Of a stretch of DNA of 8,605 nucleotides, positions 1 through 5,353 are shown one piece after another. The stretch is from NCBI GenBank assembly GCA_046757205.1, contig JBHHXR010000150.1:1-8605 (forward strand), read 5' to 3'. The DNA is from JBHHXR01 sp046757205 (GTDB taxonomy: Bacteria; Pseudomonadota; Alphaproteobacteria; Rhodobacterales; Rhodobacteraceae). Position 1 is the stretch's first letter. The number at the start of each line of letters is the position of its first letter. The translations under genes were made by a program, and so were the position numbers. Under the pieces are notes generated by a model. It was not told the DNA's origin. It did no database searches and saw only the letters and a list, made by a program, of their open reading frames with translations.

Positions 1-103
1 GCGCCTTCTTGCCCGACATCGCGTAGGCGCGGGCCAGCGACAGCGCCGTTGTCGACTTGCCCTCTTCCGGTAGCGTCGAGGAAACCTCGATGACCGCGCG
101 TCA
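1..103 (-). pseudogene. Broken fragment of a Wzc/ExoP-type BY-kinase (polysaccharide chain-length regulator), Walker A region
   Basis: Read on the minus strand from position 100 down to the left edge, the frame is open and encodes VIEVSSTLPEEGKST followed by TALSLARAYAMSGKKA. This is the start of the cytoplasmic tyrosine-autokinase/ATPase domain of Wzc, ExoP and CpsD proteins, which normally reads V-x-V-T-S-S-x-P-x-E-G-K-S-T. These proteins control exopolysaccharide polymerisation and export at the inner membrane. The frame is closed by a TGA at 103-101, immediately before the conserved strand, and no start codon lies between that stop and the Walker motif. The roughly 450 residues that normally precede it (Wzz domain and transmembrane helices) cannot be read in this frame. 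A neighbouring frame offers KLLDAR just upstream, so a frameshift is an alternative to a deletion. The remainder lies outside the window, so I cannot tell how much of the ATPase survives. Confidence 0.65.
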
Positions 104-128
104 AGCAGCTTGCTGGCGTGCCATGGCA
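102..128. repeat. Two adjacent palindromes at the breakpoint of the kinase remnant
   Basis: CAAGC-A-GCTTG occupies 102-112 and the perfect 10-base palindrome TGCCATGGCA occupies 119-128. They sit exactly where homology to the BY-kinase ends. They could be a regulator binding site for the plus-strand cluster or a scar of the rearrangement. Short palindromes also occur by chance, so the weight here is positional. Confidence 0.3.
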
Positions 129-160
129 GGGTTGTGTTAGGCAGTTCATGCTGAGAAATT

Positions 161-183
161 GGCCGGCCTTGCTCCGGCCTTTT
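161..183 (+). terminator. Possible intrinsic terminator or attenuator ahead of the RCK-RyR-SLOG gene
   Basis: GGCCGG (161-166), a 7-base loop and CCGGCC (174-179) form a perfect 6-bp GC stem followed directly by TTTT (180-183). This is the shape of a rho-independent terminator reading rightwards. It ends 23 bases before the preferred ATG at 207. It may stop transcription entering from the left, or act as an attenuator in the leader of the cluster. A 14-codon reading frame (148-192) overlaps the stem. The T tract is short, so termination would be partial at best. Confidence 0.4.
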
Positions 184-206
184 GGGGCGTGAAAGAGAGC
201 GCATCG

Positions 207-2549
207 ATGCCGTCCTGGCTTTGGCTGATCCTGTCTTTTGTTGGCGTGAGCGTGCTGGCGCTGTTCGGTCTGAAAGGCGAGGCAACATGGGCAGCCTTCC
301 TGGCAAGGCCCGAGCTGGTCGACAATCTTTACGGCGTCGTGCAGTTGTTTGTCGTGGAGGGCCGGATACTTCAGGCCCAGAGCGCCCCGGTGCCCTGGCA
401 GTTGTACGCCGCCGCCTTTGCCGCTCCGGCCGTGACCGTGTTCGCCTTTCTGCAACTTGTCTGGCGTGACGTGGCCAACGGGTTTTCCGCATTGCTGCAT
501 CGCTGGGTGCATCGCGGCCACGTCGTGGTCATCGGGCTGGGCAGGTGCGGGCGGTCCTTTGCGACCGACGCACTGAAGCACGGCCAAAGGGTTGTCGCGG
601 TGGATGTGAAAGCCAAGACGAGCGCGCAAATCCATGACAGGTTCAACAAGTTCCGGTTTGTCGAAGGCGATGTTTTTTCGCTCGACCTTGCCACCCGCTG
701 CGGGGCGCGGCGGGCGCAGGCGATCGTGGTATTCTGCGGCGACGACTTTCGGAACATCACCATTGCGCGCCATGTCAGCGACAGCCTGGGCGCGCGCGGG
801 TCCGCGCCGGACCGCTGGCCCCGCATCATCTGCCACGCGGTCGCCTCGCCGCAGCGCGAACAGGCGATGGCCGACCAGGAGTTCCGCGACCGGCCGGGAC
901 CGCAGATCGAGTTCTACAGCCCCGAGGAAGTCGCGGCGCGCCAGTTGATCACGCGATTTCGCCCGGCGAGGTTTGCCCGGCTGTTCCGCCGGTCGCGGGT
1001 GCATCCGGTGGTCTTTGGCGACACGCCGCTGGCGGAAGCGGTCATACGGCAGGTGGCGGTGTTGTGCCAGGACGATGGCGAGACGCGGCCGGAGGTCAGC
1101 GTGGTCGCACCGGGCTGTACCGGCGAGGGCAGCCCGCTGGCGGCCCTGGCGCAGCGGCTGGCGCCGGTTTGCAGGCTTCGGCCGATCGCGGCCGACCCGG
1201 CCGGTGACGCGTTCTGGACGGACCGGTTTCCGGCGCTCGCCGCCGAGGCCACGCAGCACGTGGTTTGCCTCGCCGATCCGCGCGAGGCCGCCGATCTTGC
1301 ACTGCGGCTAAGGCGGGAAACCGAAGGCATTGCCAATGCCAACACGCCGGTATTCCTGGGCCCGGCCGGAGACCGGTCCATCACCGCTGACGACCCCGGC
1401 CCGGCTCGCAAGCGATCACGCCGGCTGCGCCCCTTTGCGTCGAACCTGATCACCGCGTTCGGCCAGCACCCCAACGTGCTGAGCTGGCGCTCGGTCATCG
1501 ATCAGGATCAGGACCGGCTGGCCCGGCACAATCACCGCAGCTATCTTGCCCAACTGGCAAGGTCGGACGATGGAGCCAACCCGATTGCCAAACCCGCCGG
1601 GCGGCCCTGGGAACAGCTGAGCGAGACATACCGCTATTCCAACCGATCGTTCGTCGATCATATCCCGGAAAAGCTGGCTTTGGCAGGCTATGCTGTGGGC
1701 GGCCACCGCAGCAACCCTGATCTGGACGATGCCGAAATCGCAAAGCTTGCCCGCGCCGAGCACAATCGCTGGATCGCCGAAAGGACGGTCCTGGGCTGGA
1801 CTTACGGCCCGGAGCGCGACGACCGGCTGCGCAAGCATCCCGATCTTGTCGGTTGGGCGGATCTGCCCGAGACCACGCAGGCCTATGACAAGGCGCTCGT
1901 CCGTGCCCTGCCCGACCTGCTGTCGGGGATCGGTGAATCGATGGCGCGGGTCTGCCGGATCGGGGTTTCGGGCCATCGCGACCCTGCCATCGCCCTGTCC
2001 AACAAAGACGTTGTCGCGCAGATCGAGCGGGTCATGCGCGACCTGCGCGACCGATATCCCGGGCATCTTTTCGAAATCTGGTCGCCCCTGGCGGAGGGCG
2101 CCGACCGCCTGGTGGCCGAACTGGCGATGCGCCGGCTGGACGCCCGACTGCACGTGCCCCTGCCGCTGCCGCTCGATCGCTACCGCGACGACTTCGTGCA
2201 TCGGGACGGGCCGGACGCGGCGACACGCACGGAAGCTTCGCTGCGGGCCTTTCACAGCCTGCTCGATCGGGCGTGTCTGGTGGTCGAGTTGCCCGCGCAG
2301 GCCGCCGAAGACGGGTCCGCCATAGCGCTGCGCCACCGGCAATACGCCAGCGTGGGGGCCTTTCTGCTGCAACATTGCGACGAGATGATCTTTGTCTGGG
2401 ACGGCGCCCCGGCGGCGGGGCATGGCGGCACCGGGCAGATCGTGGAATGGCAGAAGGTAGGCCGGGTTCCCGATGTGTATCGCTGGCCCGGCCGCGAGGC
2501 CCTGGCGCGGGCACACGTGATCCCGTTTGCGCGCGAAACCGCTGGATGA
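207..2549 (+). CDS. Membrane-anchored nucleotide sensor with TrkA_N/RCK, RyR and SLOG-like domains
   Basis: This 780-aa protein has no single known function that I recognise. Two membrane segments (about 3-22 and 66-86) precede a TrkA_N/RCK Rossmann domain (about 104-250) with the nucleotide loop G-x-G-x-x-G at 110-115 and a strand-end Asp at 133. A weaker second Rossmann unit follows (about 264-385). An RyR domain (about 466-576) carries HNRW at 519-522, GWTYGPERDD at 530-539, KHPDL at 543-547 and ALPDLL at 567-572. The C-terminus (about 582-775) is SLOG-like: GVSGHRDP (586-593), SPLAEGADRL (626-635) and WDGAPAAGHGGTGQIV (731-746). RCK and SLOG folds bind nucleotides; RyR domains are best known from ryanodine receptors and also occur in bacteria. 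No TVGYG-type potassium filter is visible, so it is probably not a channel alone. ATG 207 follows GAAAGAGAG (191-199); the longer TTG 159 start would place the 161-183 hairpin inside the gene. Confidence 0.85.
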   Translation: MPSWLWLILSFVGVSVLALFGLKGEATWAAFLARPELVDNLYGVVQLFVVEGRILQAQSAPVPWQLYAAAFAAPAVTVFAFLQLVWRDVANGFSALLHRWVHRGHVVVIGLGRCGRSFATDALKHGQRVVAVDVKAKTSAQIHDRFNKFRFVEGDVFSLDLATRCGARRAQAIVVFCGDDFRNITIARHVSDSLGARGSAPDRWPRIICHAVASPQREQAMADQEFRDRPGPQIEFYSPEEVAARQLITRFRPARFARLFRRSRVHPVVFGDTPLAEAVIRQVAVLCQDDGETRPEVSVVAPGCTGEGSPLAALAQRLAPVCRLRPIAADPAGDAFWTDRFPALAAEATQHVVCLADPREAADLALRLRRETEGIANANTPVFLGPAGDRSITADDPGPARKRSRRLRPFASNLITAFGQHPNVLSWRSVIDQDQDRLARHNHRSYLAQLARSDDGANPIAKPAGRPWEQLSETYRYSNRSFVDHIPEKLALAGYAVGGHRSNPDLDDAEIAKLARAEHNRWIAERTVLGWTYGPERDDRLRKHPDLVGWADLPETTQAYDKALVRALPDLLSGIGESMARVCRIGVSGHRDPAIALSNKDVVAQIERVMRDLRDRYPGHLFEIWSPLAEGADRLVAELAMRRLDARLHVPLPLPLDRYRDDFVHRDGPDAATRTEASLRAFHSLLDRACLVVELPAQAAEDGSAIALRHRQYASVGAFLLQHCDEMIFVWDGAPAAGHGGTGQIVEWQKVGRVPDVYRWPGREALARAHVIPFARETAG

Positions 2550-2612
2550 ACGCGGGCTTGTTCCCGAACGCCGGTGCTGGGATAATCCGGCGTCGGTCGG
2601 GAGAGTGCGTGC

Positions 2613-3584
2613 ATGGGCCAGACGAGACAAAGCCGGACGCTGGGATATGTGTTGCGCGCCGTTGGCGTGATCGCCGCCATCGCCTTTGTGTTCGGCTACA
2701 TGACCATCACCGAAAACACCGGCATGCGCGGCAATCCTTTGATCCTGTTCGGCGGCATCGCCCTGTTTGGCGGGTTGTTCTGGAACTGGGGGAGCCGCCA
2801 TCTGGCGCGGCCGGCCGAAGAGGTTCTGGCCGCCGACAAGCGCCCGCCGGTGGTCTACCTGCGCTCCTTCGCCAACGAAGCCAACGCAACCGACGCTGAA
2901 CGCGGGTTTGCCGCGATGTTCGAACCCATCGGCCCGTTCGTTGCCATCGGCGCGCCGGGGGAAAAGCTGCCGCCGCTGGGCGCGGCCAGGCTGTATCTGG
3001 CGGGCAGGAACTGGAAGCAGAAGGTGTCCGAGCTTTTGCGTCAGGCCGAGCTGGTCCTGGTCTATGGCGGCGAAACACCGGGGCTGGGCTGGGAAGTGAG
3101 CCGCGTGCGCAAGATGCTGCACCCATCCAGAGTGACGATCATGGTGCCCAACGATGCGGCCAGCTACGAGGCCTTCCGGATGATCGCGCGAAAGAAGGCA
3201 AATCTGAACCTGCCTCCCTTCCCCGGTGGCAAATTGCTGAAATTCGCCACCGGAGGCGTGGCGGGGTTCGTGTCCTTCGACGACAACTGGAATGCGCAGT
3301 TCACGCCCCTTCCCAGGGCGGCCAACCGGGGGCTGGGAATGTCGGAGCATTACACTGTCGAGAGCGGCCGCGCCTGGGCGGCCCTGCATGGCATCTACTC
3401 CCGGCGCGGCGTAGCCGTGCCGGAGCCGCCGCGCAACTGGCTGCTGGTCTATTATTCGGTCATCAAATGGTACATCATCATAGTGTTGATCGCGGGCGTC
3501 GTGGCGGCGGCGGGCTTTGCCGTTCTGTGGTATCTGGGCATGGTTGGGTTCGACAACCAGACCGGGCCGTACTGGATCCGCTGA
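2613..3584 (+). CDS. Three-TM protein with a TIR-like Rossmannoid domain
   Basis: The 323-aa product has two N-terminal membrane helices (about 11-30 and 42-58), a cytoplasmic domain (about 75-270) and a C-terminal helix (about 283-308). The domain opens with RPPVVYLRSFANEA (77-90), continues with PFVAIGAPGEKLPPLGAARLY (108-128, where G-x-P-G-E and GAARLY stand out), and then LLRQAELVLVYGGETPGLGW with Glu161 next. The last part resembles the TIR pattern in which the catalytic Glu follows a strand ending in a small residue run; the following strand is VTIMVPND (174-181). By analogy with bacterial TIR enzymes it might cleave NAD or make an NAD-derived signal, but this is inference from pattern and not a firm family assignment. 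A nucleoside-deoxyribosyltransferase-like or purely binding role is possible. ATG 2613 follows GGGAGAG (2599-2605). It lies 63 bases after the sensor gene, with a 7-bp hairpin (2568-2574 with 2587-2593) in the gap. Confidence 0.8.
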   Translation: MGQTRQSRTLGYVLRAVGVIAAIAFVFGYMTITENTGMRGNPLILFGGIALFGGLFWNWGSRHLARPAEEVLAADKRPPVVYLRSFANEANATDAERGFAAMFEPIGPFVAIGAPGEKLPPLGAARLYLAGRNWKQKVSELLRQAELVLVYGGETPGLGWEVSRVRKMLHPSRVTIMVPNDAASYEAFRMIARKKANLNLPPFPGGKLLKFATGGVAGFVSFDDNWNAQFTPLPRAANRGLGMSEHYTVESGRAWAALHGIYSRRGVAVPEPPRNWLLVYYSVIKWYIIIVLIAGVVAAAGFAVLWYLGMVGFDNQTGPYWIR

Positions 3585-3614
3585 GGCCCTGCCGCGCTCT
3601 TCCGGCCAGGAACC

Positions 3615-3642
3615 TTGACGCAACGGGGATTTGCGTTAGAGA
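3615..3642 (+). promoter_or_regulatory. Promoter-like site with an inverted repeat in its spacer, upstream of the PH-domain gene
   Basis: TTGACG (3615-3620) resembles a sigma-70 -35 box. With a 16-base spacer, TAGAGA (3637-3642) is a weak -10 candidate. Between and around them lies ACGCAA (3618-3623), seven bases, TTGCGT (3631-3636), a perfect 6-bp inverted repeat placed where a repressor would block polymerase. If real, the last three genes of the cluster can be transcribed separately from the sensor and TIR-like genes. The -10 match is poor, so this rests mainly on the -35 and the dyad. Confidence 0.35.
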
Positions 3643-3673
3643 TTGAGGGATGCAGAATGGTGGGGAAGGCCGA

Positions 3674-4087
3674 ATGGAGCGGGTCAGGTACGACGCGAAT
3701 CCGCCGGTTCTGCGCAACAATCCGATGATCTTCCTGATATGCGTGGTTGCACTGGTGCTGGCGGGTGCCTTGTCCGGGGACATGCCGCAGCTTGTCCTGG
3801 CGGTCTTGGTACTGTCTGTCCCCGTCTGGTTGTTCCTGTACGTGATGTCCAAGACCCGGCGCCTGATGATCACCGATGACGAAGTGCGCTACGAGCAGGG
3901 ATTGCTGGCCAAGAAGCGCACCGAACTGAGCCTGAAGAGCGTGCGCTCGATCCGCTTGGACCAGACCTTCGTGCAACGTATCCTGGGCGTCGCCAAGGTC
4001 GAGTTTTTCAGTGCCGGCGACGTCCCCGAGATCAGCGTCGCAGGCATGCCGGACCCCCACCGGATCCGAGACCTGATCGAAGGCTGA
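3674..4087 (+). CDS. Bacterial PH-domain (bPH2) membrane protein
   Basis: The 137-aa protein has two closely spaced membrane helices (about 19-34 and 39-58) and then a cytoplasmic bacterial PH domain (about 60-137). The PH pattern is clear: RRLMITDDEVRYEQGLLAKK (62-81), ELSLKSVRSIRLDQ (84-97), RILGVAKVEFFSAG (102-115), then a closing helix PHRIRDLIEG. It resembles the YdbS/YdbT group, in which a helical hairpin anchors a PH domain. The molecular role of that group is poorly defined; membrane-linked stress protection or scaffolding is usual speculation. Start choice: ATG 3674 follows GGGGAAGG (3662-3669), and the product begins in the typical Y-x-A-N-P-P way. The upstream in-frame ATG 3650 would add eight residues, but its GAGGG (3645-3649) touches the codon. 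The next gene begins 19 bases after the stop, suggesting co-transcription. Confidence 0.85.
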   Translation: MERVRYDANPPVLRNNPMIFLICVVALVLAGALSGDMPQLVLAVLVLSVPVWLFLYVMSKTRRLMITDDEVRYEQGLLAKKRTELSLKSVRSIRLDQTFVQRILGVAKVEFFSAGDVPEISVAGMPDPHRIRDLIEG

Positions 4088-4106
4088 ACCAGCCGGAAAG
4101 GGACCG

Positions 4107-4412
4107 ATGCCGTCGAACCGAGACCTGGAGGAACGCAAGGCAACCGTCAGGATATTTCTGGCGATCTCCGTAGTCGTGGTCGTTCTGGTCCTCGTGGTGG
4201 TCTTTTTCATCGCCCCGGCAATATCGGCCGGGCTGGCCCCCGGCCTGGGCTTGCGCGATGCCGCCATCATCGCCTTTGTCGCGACACTGGTGGTGATGGT
4301 GGTGATGATGGCGGCTGCCGGCGACGGGTTGCTGGGGGAAATCCAGTTTACCCTTCCCGCGTTCTTCGTCTTCTTCGTTCTGTTGTGGATCCTGATCGCC
4401 TGGGTGTTCTGA
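4107..4412 (+). CDS. Small three-TM hypothetical membrane protein
   Basis: I do not recognise a family. The 101-aa product has a charged 13-residue N-terminus and three helices (about 14-36, 50-71 and 79-101), ending inside the membrane at WVF. The first helix ends with VVFFIAPAIS, which resembles VIVFFVEPEIG in the next gene's product. A strong GGAAAGGGA (4095-4103) precedes ATG 4107, and only 16 bases separate it from the next start, so it is very likely co-translated with its neighbours. Two tandem copies of GGTGGTGAT (4289-4306) encode part of the Val/Met-rich second helix. Its size and hydrophobicity would suit a membrane subunit or a small pore-forming effector; no sequence motif decides this. 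That the frame is real is supported by the ribosome site, spacing and well-formed helices. Confidence 0.7.
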   Translation: MPSNRDLEERKATVRIFLAISVVVVVLVLVVVFFIAPAISAGLAPGLGLRDAAIIAFVATLVVMVVMMAAAGDGLLGEIQFTLPAFFVFFVLLWILIAWVF

Positions 4413-4428
4413 AAAAGGGGGAACCGAC

Positions 4429-4785
4429 ATGCCGCTGGAAGCCGTCGTCATTGTCGTCATCGCGGCCGTCGTGCTTGCCCTGTTCGGCGCCAACCGGCGA
4501 CGGAAAAAGCGGAGCGTGACGCGGATCATCGTCGTCGACAATGACGAGGACGTGCGGATAGATACCGGTGCAGGCGACGGACGCAGGCGGTCCTCGCCGT
4601 TAAAGCGGTTGCTCGTGGGCATCGTGTCCGTGGTGGCGGGGTTTGCCTTGGCCGGCCTTGTAATCGTCTTTTTCGTGGAACCCGAGATCGGCCCTGTCGA
4701 CCCGACCAGCCCCATTGCCTTTGGTCTGTACCTTGTCTTTGCGCTGATCATCTACGGTATCATCAGGGCATTTTCGCGCGGTTAG
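4429..4785 (+). CDS. Small three-TM hypothetical membrane protein, last gene of the cluster
   Basis: The 118-aa product has an N-terminal helix (about 4-20), a cytoplasmic-looking basic then acidic stretch (NRRRKKRS at 22-29, DNDEDVRID at 37-45, GRRRSS at 51-56), and two further helices (about 60-82 and 96-114). I do not recognise a family. The middle helix ends in VIVFFVEPEIG, close to VVFFIAPAIS in the preceding protein, so the two may be distant paralogues sharing a helix-loop-helix unit or partners in one complex. AAGGGGGAA (4415-4423) lies five bases before ATG 4429. The basic cluster beside the first helix predicts that this loop is cytoplasmic. The coding frame is well supported; any function is unknown. 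Confidence 0.7.
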   Translation: MPLEAVVIVVIAAVVLALFGANRRRKKRSVTRIIVVDNDEDVRIDTGAGDGRRRSSPLKRLLVGIVSVVAGFALAGLVIVFFVEPEIGPVDPTSPIAFGLYLVFALIIYGIIRAFSRG

Positions 4786-4800
4786 GGCGTGATGCCCTTT
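4765..4800 (+). terminator. Possible terminator at the end of the five-gene cluster
   Basis: AGGGC (4784-4788), loop GTGAT and GCCCT (4794-4798) form a 5-bp hairpin overlapping the stop codon and followed by TT. AGGGCAT (4765-4771) can alternatively pair with ATGCCCT (4792-4798). The U tract is very short, so efficiency is doubtful. A second small stem, CCTGCC (4817-4822) with GGCAGG (4834-4839), follows. Confidence 0.3.
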
Positions 4801-5197
4801 CCACGGTTCGCCCCGCCCTGCCGTCCACCCCGGGGCAGGCGCGATCCTCGTCAATCCGGACGGGGGTTTCCATCGAAAGGCATCATGAGCCAGGGCGGAT
4901 TCAACGAATCCGGAGCAATTCACCGGATTCCCCCTCGTCTTGATCCGCAAACCGATTCACTTCTGCCGAAAGGGAAAGAATTGCCCGGATTCTCGCCATC
5001 CCTCGTTTCTGTCCGGCGCAATGAAGAGCCGGCCTGAAACCAGCCAAGACCGAATTTTCCGCAGTCTCCGCGCGCGGGGGGAAATACCGAAAACACGCCA
5101 AACCCTGAGCCAACTACCACCACTCTTGGACGGTCACCCGGTGCACATAGGGGGAACAACAGGGGGAAACGCCTGAAAAACGGTGCATTTCCGATTG
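4786..5197. other. Gene-free stretch between the cluster and the tRNA terminator
   Basis: I see no convincing gene here on either strand. The short open frames have no ribosome site, no recognisable domain and run through repeats. The stretch holds the CGGATT-core repeats (listed separately) and a short direct repeat of AGGGGGAA at 5149-5156 and 5161-5168. CGGTGCA occurs twice, near 5139 and 5181. No integrase or transposase remnant is visible. Confidence 0.6.
4853..4992. repeat. Five copies of a CCGGATTC-type motif in both orientations
   Basis: AATCCGGA (4853-4860), CGGATTC (4896-4902), GAATCCGGA (4906-4914), CCGGATTC (4923-4930) and CCGGATTC (4985-4992) fall within 140 bases. The second and third form a perfect 7-bp hairpin with a 3-base loop (4896-4912). 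The third can instead pair with the fourth over 8 bp, giving two mutually exclusive structures. Possible roles are protein binding sites, a structured RNA, a REP-like element or recombinase arm sites. None can be chosen from this window. Confidence 0.55.
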
Positions 5198-5221
5198 AAA
5201 AAATGGACTCAGGTCGTGAGT
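5198..5221 (-). terminator. Intrinsic terminator of the tRNA-Arg gene
   Basis: On the minus strand, ACTCA, loop CGACC and TGAGT (5221-5207) form a 5-bp stem, followed after three bases by six T residues (5203-5198). It starts two bases after the encoded CCA, the expected place for a tRNA terminator. The stem is short and contains three A-T pairs, so the call is moderate. Confidence 0.5.
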
Positions 5222-5222
5222 G

Positions 5223-5299
5223 TGGCGCACCGGGGAGGATTCGAACCCCCGGCCCCCTGATTCGTAGTCAGGTACTCTATCCAGCTGAGCTACCGGTGC
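5223..5299 (-). tRNA. tRNA-Arg (anticodon ACG), CCA encoded
   Basis: The 77-base minus-strand gene folds into a full cloverleaf. The acceptor stem GCACCGG (5299-5293) pairs with CCGGTGC (5233-5227). The D arm contains AGCTCAGCTGGATAGAGT. The anticodon stem is CCTGA/TCAGG around the loop CTACGAA, giving anticodon ACG, read as ICG after deamination, for CGN arginine codons. The T arm contains GGTTCGAATCC. The discriminator is G, and CCA (5225-5223) is encoded. The gene lies 54 bases after the histidine kinase stop on the same strand and has its own promoter-like and terminator-like sequences. The five-gene cluster lies on its 3' side, the side where integrating elements insert. I found no second copy of the tRNA 3' end in the window. 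Confidence 0.97.
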
Positions 5300-5309
5300 G
5301 GCGCGGCAC

Positions 5310-5338
5310 GGTTTAGTTGCCTTGGACCCGCATTGCAA
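5310..5338 (-). promoter_or_regulatory. Likely promoter of the tRNA-Arg gene
   Basis: On the minus strand, TTGCAA (5338-5333) and TAAACC (5315-5310) are separated by exactly 17 bases, and the second box ends 10 bases before the mature tRNA 5' end. The spacing fits a sigma-70 promoter. The -10 match is partial. Transcription read through from the histidine kinase gene is an alternative source of the tRNA. Confidence 0.35.
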
Positions 5339-5353
5339 GGACGAAAATCGGCG

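Noticed and set aside
207..600. A potassium channel pore in the sensor N-terminus
   Set aside because: There are two membrane segments and an RCK domain, as in channel proteins, but no TVGYG-like selectivity filter lies between them.
1416..3623. A 735-codon open frame on the minus strand
   Set aside because: It lies opposite the SLOG-like end of the sensor gene and the whole TIR-like gene, has no recognisable domain, is rich in Arg, Gln, His and Gly, and is a by-product of GC-rich codon use.
4289..4313. A GTG/GAT-rich tandem repeat that could be a microsatellite
   Set aside because: It is only two 9-base copies inside a Val/Met-rich membrane helix and is explained by the coding sequence.
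4789..5037. An 82-codon plus-strand frame after the cluster, and a minus-strand one at 4600-4950
   Set aside because: Neither has a ribosome site or domain; both run through the CGGATT-core repeats, and the second also covers the last membrane gene.
5149..5168. A CRISPR-like or iteron-like repeat (AGGGGGAA twice, 12-base period)
   Set aside because: There are only two short copies, with no spacer structure and no associated genes.
5114..5338. A 74-codon minus-strand frame containing AQLDRVPDYESGGRGFES
   Set aside because: This is the well-known false protein produced by translating a tRNA gene; the tRNA-Arg cloverleaf explains the sequence.
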